Of a DNA stretch of 5,871 nt, positions 5,468-5,871 are shown in pieces. Numbering within the stretch: the stretch's first letter is position 1; each line of letters opens with the position of its first letter. The notes beneath the pieces were generated by a model. The model was given only the letters and a program-made list of their open reading frames with translations, was not told the origin of the DNA and ran no database searches. The stretch spans positions 1-5,871 of the forward strand of contig SBAT01000089.1 in NCBI GenBank assembly GCA_005240105.1, in the 5' to 3' direction. This DNA is from Chloroflexota bacterium (GTDB lineage: Bacteria > Cyanobacteriota > Vampirovibrionia > Obscuribacterales > Obscuribacteraceae). The position numbers were made by a program, and so were the translations under genes.

Positions 5468-5871
5468 ATGAGCGAAAGCATTGAACCCTATCTGCCGCAC
5501 ACGACAAAAGACCGGCAAGAAATGCTCAAAGCAATTGGCGTTGCAAGCTTTGAGGAATTAATCAAGCATATCCCCAAAGAAATTAGAGTGAAAGAACTTG
5601 ACCTGTCCGCCAGTCTTTCCGAAATTGAAGTGCGCGAAAAAATTAGTGCTCTGGCCGCCAAAAATACCCCAGCCTCCAGACAAGCCTCATTCTTGGGTGG
5701 CGGCTCTTACCGCAGATACACGCCGGCAGCTCTAGAATCAATTGTTTCCCGCTCTGAATTTGCCACAGCCTACACTCCCTATCAACCGGAAGTTAGCCAG
5801 GGCACCCTGCAGACCATTTACGAATTCCAAACGGCCATCTGTCTTTTAACAGGACTGGATGTAGCTAATGC
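5468..5871 (+). CDS. gcvPA: Glycine dehydrogenase (decarboxylating) subunit 1, N-terminal part
   Basis: This is the start of the alpha chain of the two-subunit P-protein of the glycine cleavage system, a PLP enzyme that decarboxylates glycine and loads the aminomethyl group onto the lipoyl H protein. The first 134 codons are present; the gene is cut by the right edge. Recognised stretches are YLPHTTKDRQEML (8-20), the I-P-K-E-I-R stretch (35-40), FLGGGSYRRYTP (75-86), SRSEFATAYTPYQPE (94-108), SQGTLQTIYEFQT (110-122) and LTGLDVAN (127-134), all in family order. In many homologues the GAGAY-D/N-H-Y segment has a histidine where this protein has R-R-Y. The PLP lysine is in the partner subunit and would not be here. 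This is the split form (gcvPA plus gcvPB), distinct from the single long GcvP of many Proteobacteria and photosynthetic cyanobacteria. Confidence 0.95.
   Translation, partial: MSESIEPYLPHTTKDRQEMLKAIGVASFEELIKHIPKEIRVKELDLSASLSEIEVREKISALAAKNTPASRQASFLGGGSYRRYTPAALESIVSRSEFATAYTPYQPEVSQGTLQTIYEFQTAICLLTGLDVAN

Overview
The window is a 5.9 kb stretch of bacterial chromosome of moderate GC. About 4.4 kb of it is one tightly packed minus-strand respiratory gene cluster, followed by two housekeeping genes. Read in the direction of transcription, from right to left, the cluster encodes a C-family (cbb3-type) haem-copper oxidase subunit I (CcoN), a CcoO subunit carrying an extra C-terminal cytochrome c domain, a CcoS-like assembly protein, a 62-residue single-helix membrane protein, a dihaem cytochrome c lipoprotein, a Tat-targeted Rieske iron-sulfur protein, and the first 57 residues of a cytochrome b that runs off the left edge. 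Gene junctions are overlaps or short gaps (1 nt overlap, then 2, 10, 1, 49 and 22 nt gaps), which fits a single operon.

Taken together, the genes encode a quinol-to-oxygen chain. The Rieske protein and cytochrome b oxidise quinol (complex III type), the c haems carry the electrons, and CcoN reduces oxygen (complex IV). Complex III and a cbb3 oxidase in one operon is unusual. Two expected parts are missing in their usual form: there is no normal CcoP and no recognisable cytochrome c1. The 62-residue helix protein plus the dihaem lipoprotein look like a CcoP split in two. The lipoprotein could also, or instead, serve as the cytochrome c1 of the bc complex.

To the right, after about 315 bp without a convincing gene (two perfect inverted repeats, probable regulatory leader of the operon), lies pth (peptidyl-tRNA hydrolase, minus strand). 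A 128 bp divergent gap follows, then the N-terminal 134 codons of gcvPA (glycine decarboxylase subunit 1, plus strand), cut by the right edge.

Organism: a diderm-type or otherwise Tat- and lipoprotein-exporting aerobe or microaerobe. The split gcvPA form, the cbb3 and bc gene mixture and the general codon use would fit an aerobic member of the non-photosynthetic cyanobacterial relatives (Vampirovibrionia/Melainabacteria, Obscuribacter-like). That placement is an inference from gene content and would need a phylogeny. No RNA genes, CRISPR arrays or mobile elements were seen.
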